A stretch of DNA of 5,906 bases from an uncultured Saprospiraceae bacterium (lineage in GTDB: Bacteria; Bacteroidota; Bacteroidia; Chitinophagales; Saprospiraceae), in the NCBI GenBank assembly GCA_937959095.1, contig CALGLY010000716.1, positions 1-5,906 of the forward strand. The letters run 5' to 3'. A model generated the notes under the pieces. That model was not told where the DNA came from. It saw only the letters and a program-made list of their open reading frames with translations, and did no database searches. The position numbers and the translations under genes are program-made. Below, piece after piece: positions 5,539-5,906 of this stretch; the stretch's first letter is position 1; each line of letters begins with the position of its first letter.

Positions 5539-5906
5539 ATGAATTTTAGACCTTTTTTCAAATTAGACCTTCGACTACTTTTTATTGCTTTCGCAGCAAC
5601 GGCTTTGTTAACCTCCTGTAATGAGGATGACAAGGTATTAGCTTCTATGGATTTTGATTATGCTTTTCATAATGGGCAAGCAGTACCTTCTGCACCTTAT
5701 GGAGGAATTCATCCGAATAATTTTTCAGCAAGTATGAAGCTGGATGAAATGGATGATGATAAAACGCTTATTACTATCAGCCTTAACAATACGATAGAAG
5801 GAGCTACTTATCACCTTCATGCACATGATGCTGCGGATGCTCCAACAACACCGAACGGAACGCCTTATAATGAAACACCAAACTCAAGCGTTTTCGCTCA
5901 AATGAT
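5539..5906 (+). CDS. Lipoprotein with a His-rich HxHxHD motif (cut by the right edge)
   Basis: The frame begins at ATG 5539 and is open to the last base (122 full codons). The start carries basic residues (R4, K8, R12), a hydrophobic segment at 13-24 and a textbook lipobox LTSC with Cys27, followed by NEDD; the protein should be exported and lipid-anchored. The mature part is acidic. At residues 77-97 a strand-like segment (LITISLNNTIEGATYHLHAHD) ends in H92, H94, H96 and D97, a spacing that suggests a metal-binding strand, followed by a Pro/Thr/Asn-rich loop (PTTPNGTPYNETPNSS). Similar histidine strands occur in CHRD-like and superoxide-dismutase-like extracellular domains, but I cannot assign the family with the C-terminus missing. 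It lies 94 bases after the sugar kinase, with a weak terminator between, so it is probably transcribed separately. Confidence 0.8.
   Translation, partial: MNFRPFFKLDLRLLFIAFAATALLTSCNEDDKVLASMDFDYAFHNGQAVPSAPYGGIHPNNFSASMKLDEMDDDKTLITISLNNTIEGATYHLHAHDAADAPTTPNGTPYNETPNSSVFAQM

Overview
The window looks like an ordinary chromosomal stretch from a low-to-moderate GC member of the Bacteroidota (Bacteroidetes). Three things point there: AT-rich intergenic DNA, genes without Shine-Dalgarno sequences that start behind A-rich leaders, and a good TAnnTTTG-type -7 promoter element (TACCTTTG, 3034-3041) before the acyl-CoA dehydrogenase gene. Two short lipoproteins with typical lipoboxes fit as well. 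Genus cannot be settled from the sequence alone.

Layout, left to right. Positions 1-384 hold the 3' end of a transposase gene (+ strand) that enters from beyond the left edge. It runs tail-to-tail into a minus-strand TPR lipoprotein gene (366-905), whose C-terminus appears to have been cut off by the insertion. A 187-base spacer follows (906-1092), dominated by a large nested inverted repeat (939-1065). Next is a minus-strand GNAT acetyltransferase of the YhbS type (1093-1623). It is divergent from a plus-strand alkaline phosphatase lipoprotein (1773-2897), which must use a TTG start. Two plus-strand metabolic genes follow, each as its own transcription unit: an acyl-CoA dehydrogenase (3132-4280, with promoter and leader hairpin) and, after an intrinsic terminator (4431-4468), a ROK sugar kinase resembling Mak/NagK (4536-5444). 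The last gene is a lipoprotein cut by the right edge (5539 onward), with a histidine-rich HxHxHD motif.

The genes do not form an obvious pathway or operon: each intact gene is separated from the next by about 90-260 bases. Plausible roles are phosphate scavenging at the cell envelope, fatty-acid or short-chain acyl-CoA oxidation, and sugar phosphorylation. I found no CRISPR array, tRNA, rRNA, toxin-antitoxin pair, defence island or other multi-gene system. The points most worth a second look are the insertion junction, the nested palindrome, the leader hairpin of the dehydrogenase, the metal-site variant of the phosphatase, and two start sites that should be moved downstream of the longest reading frame.
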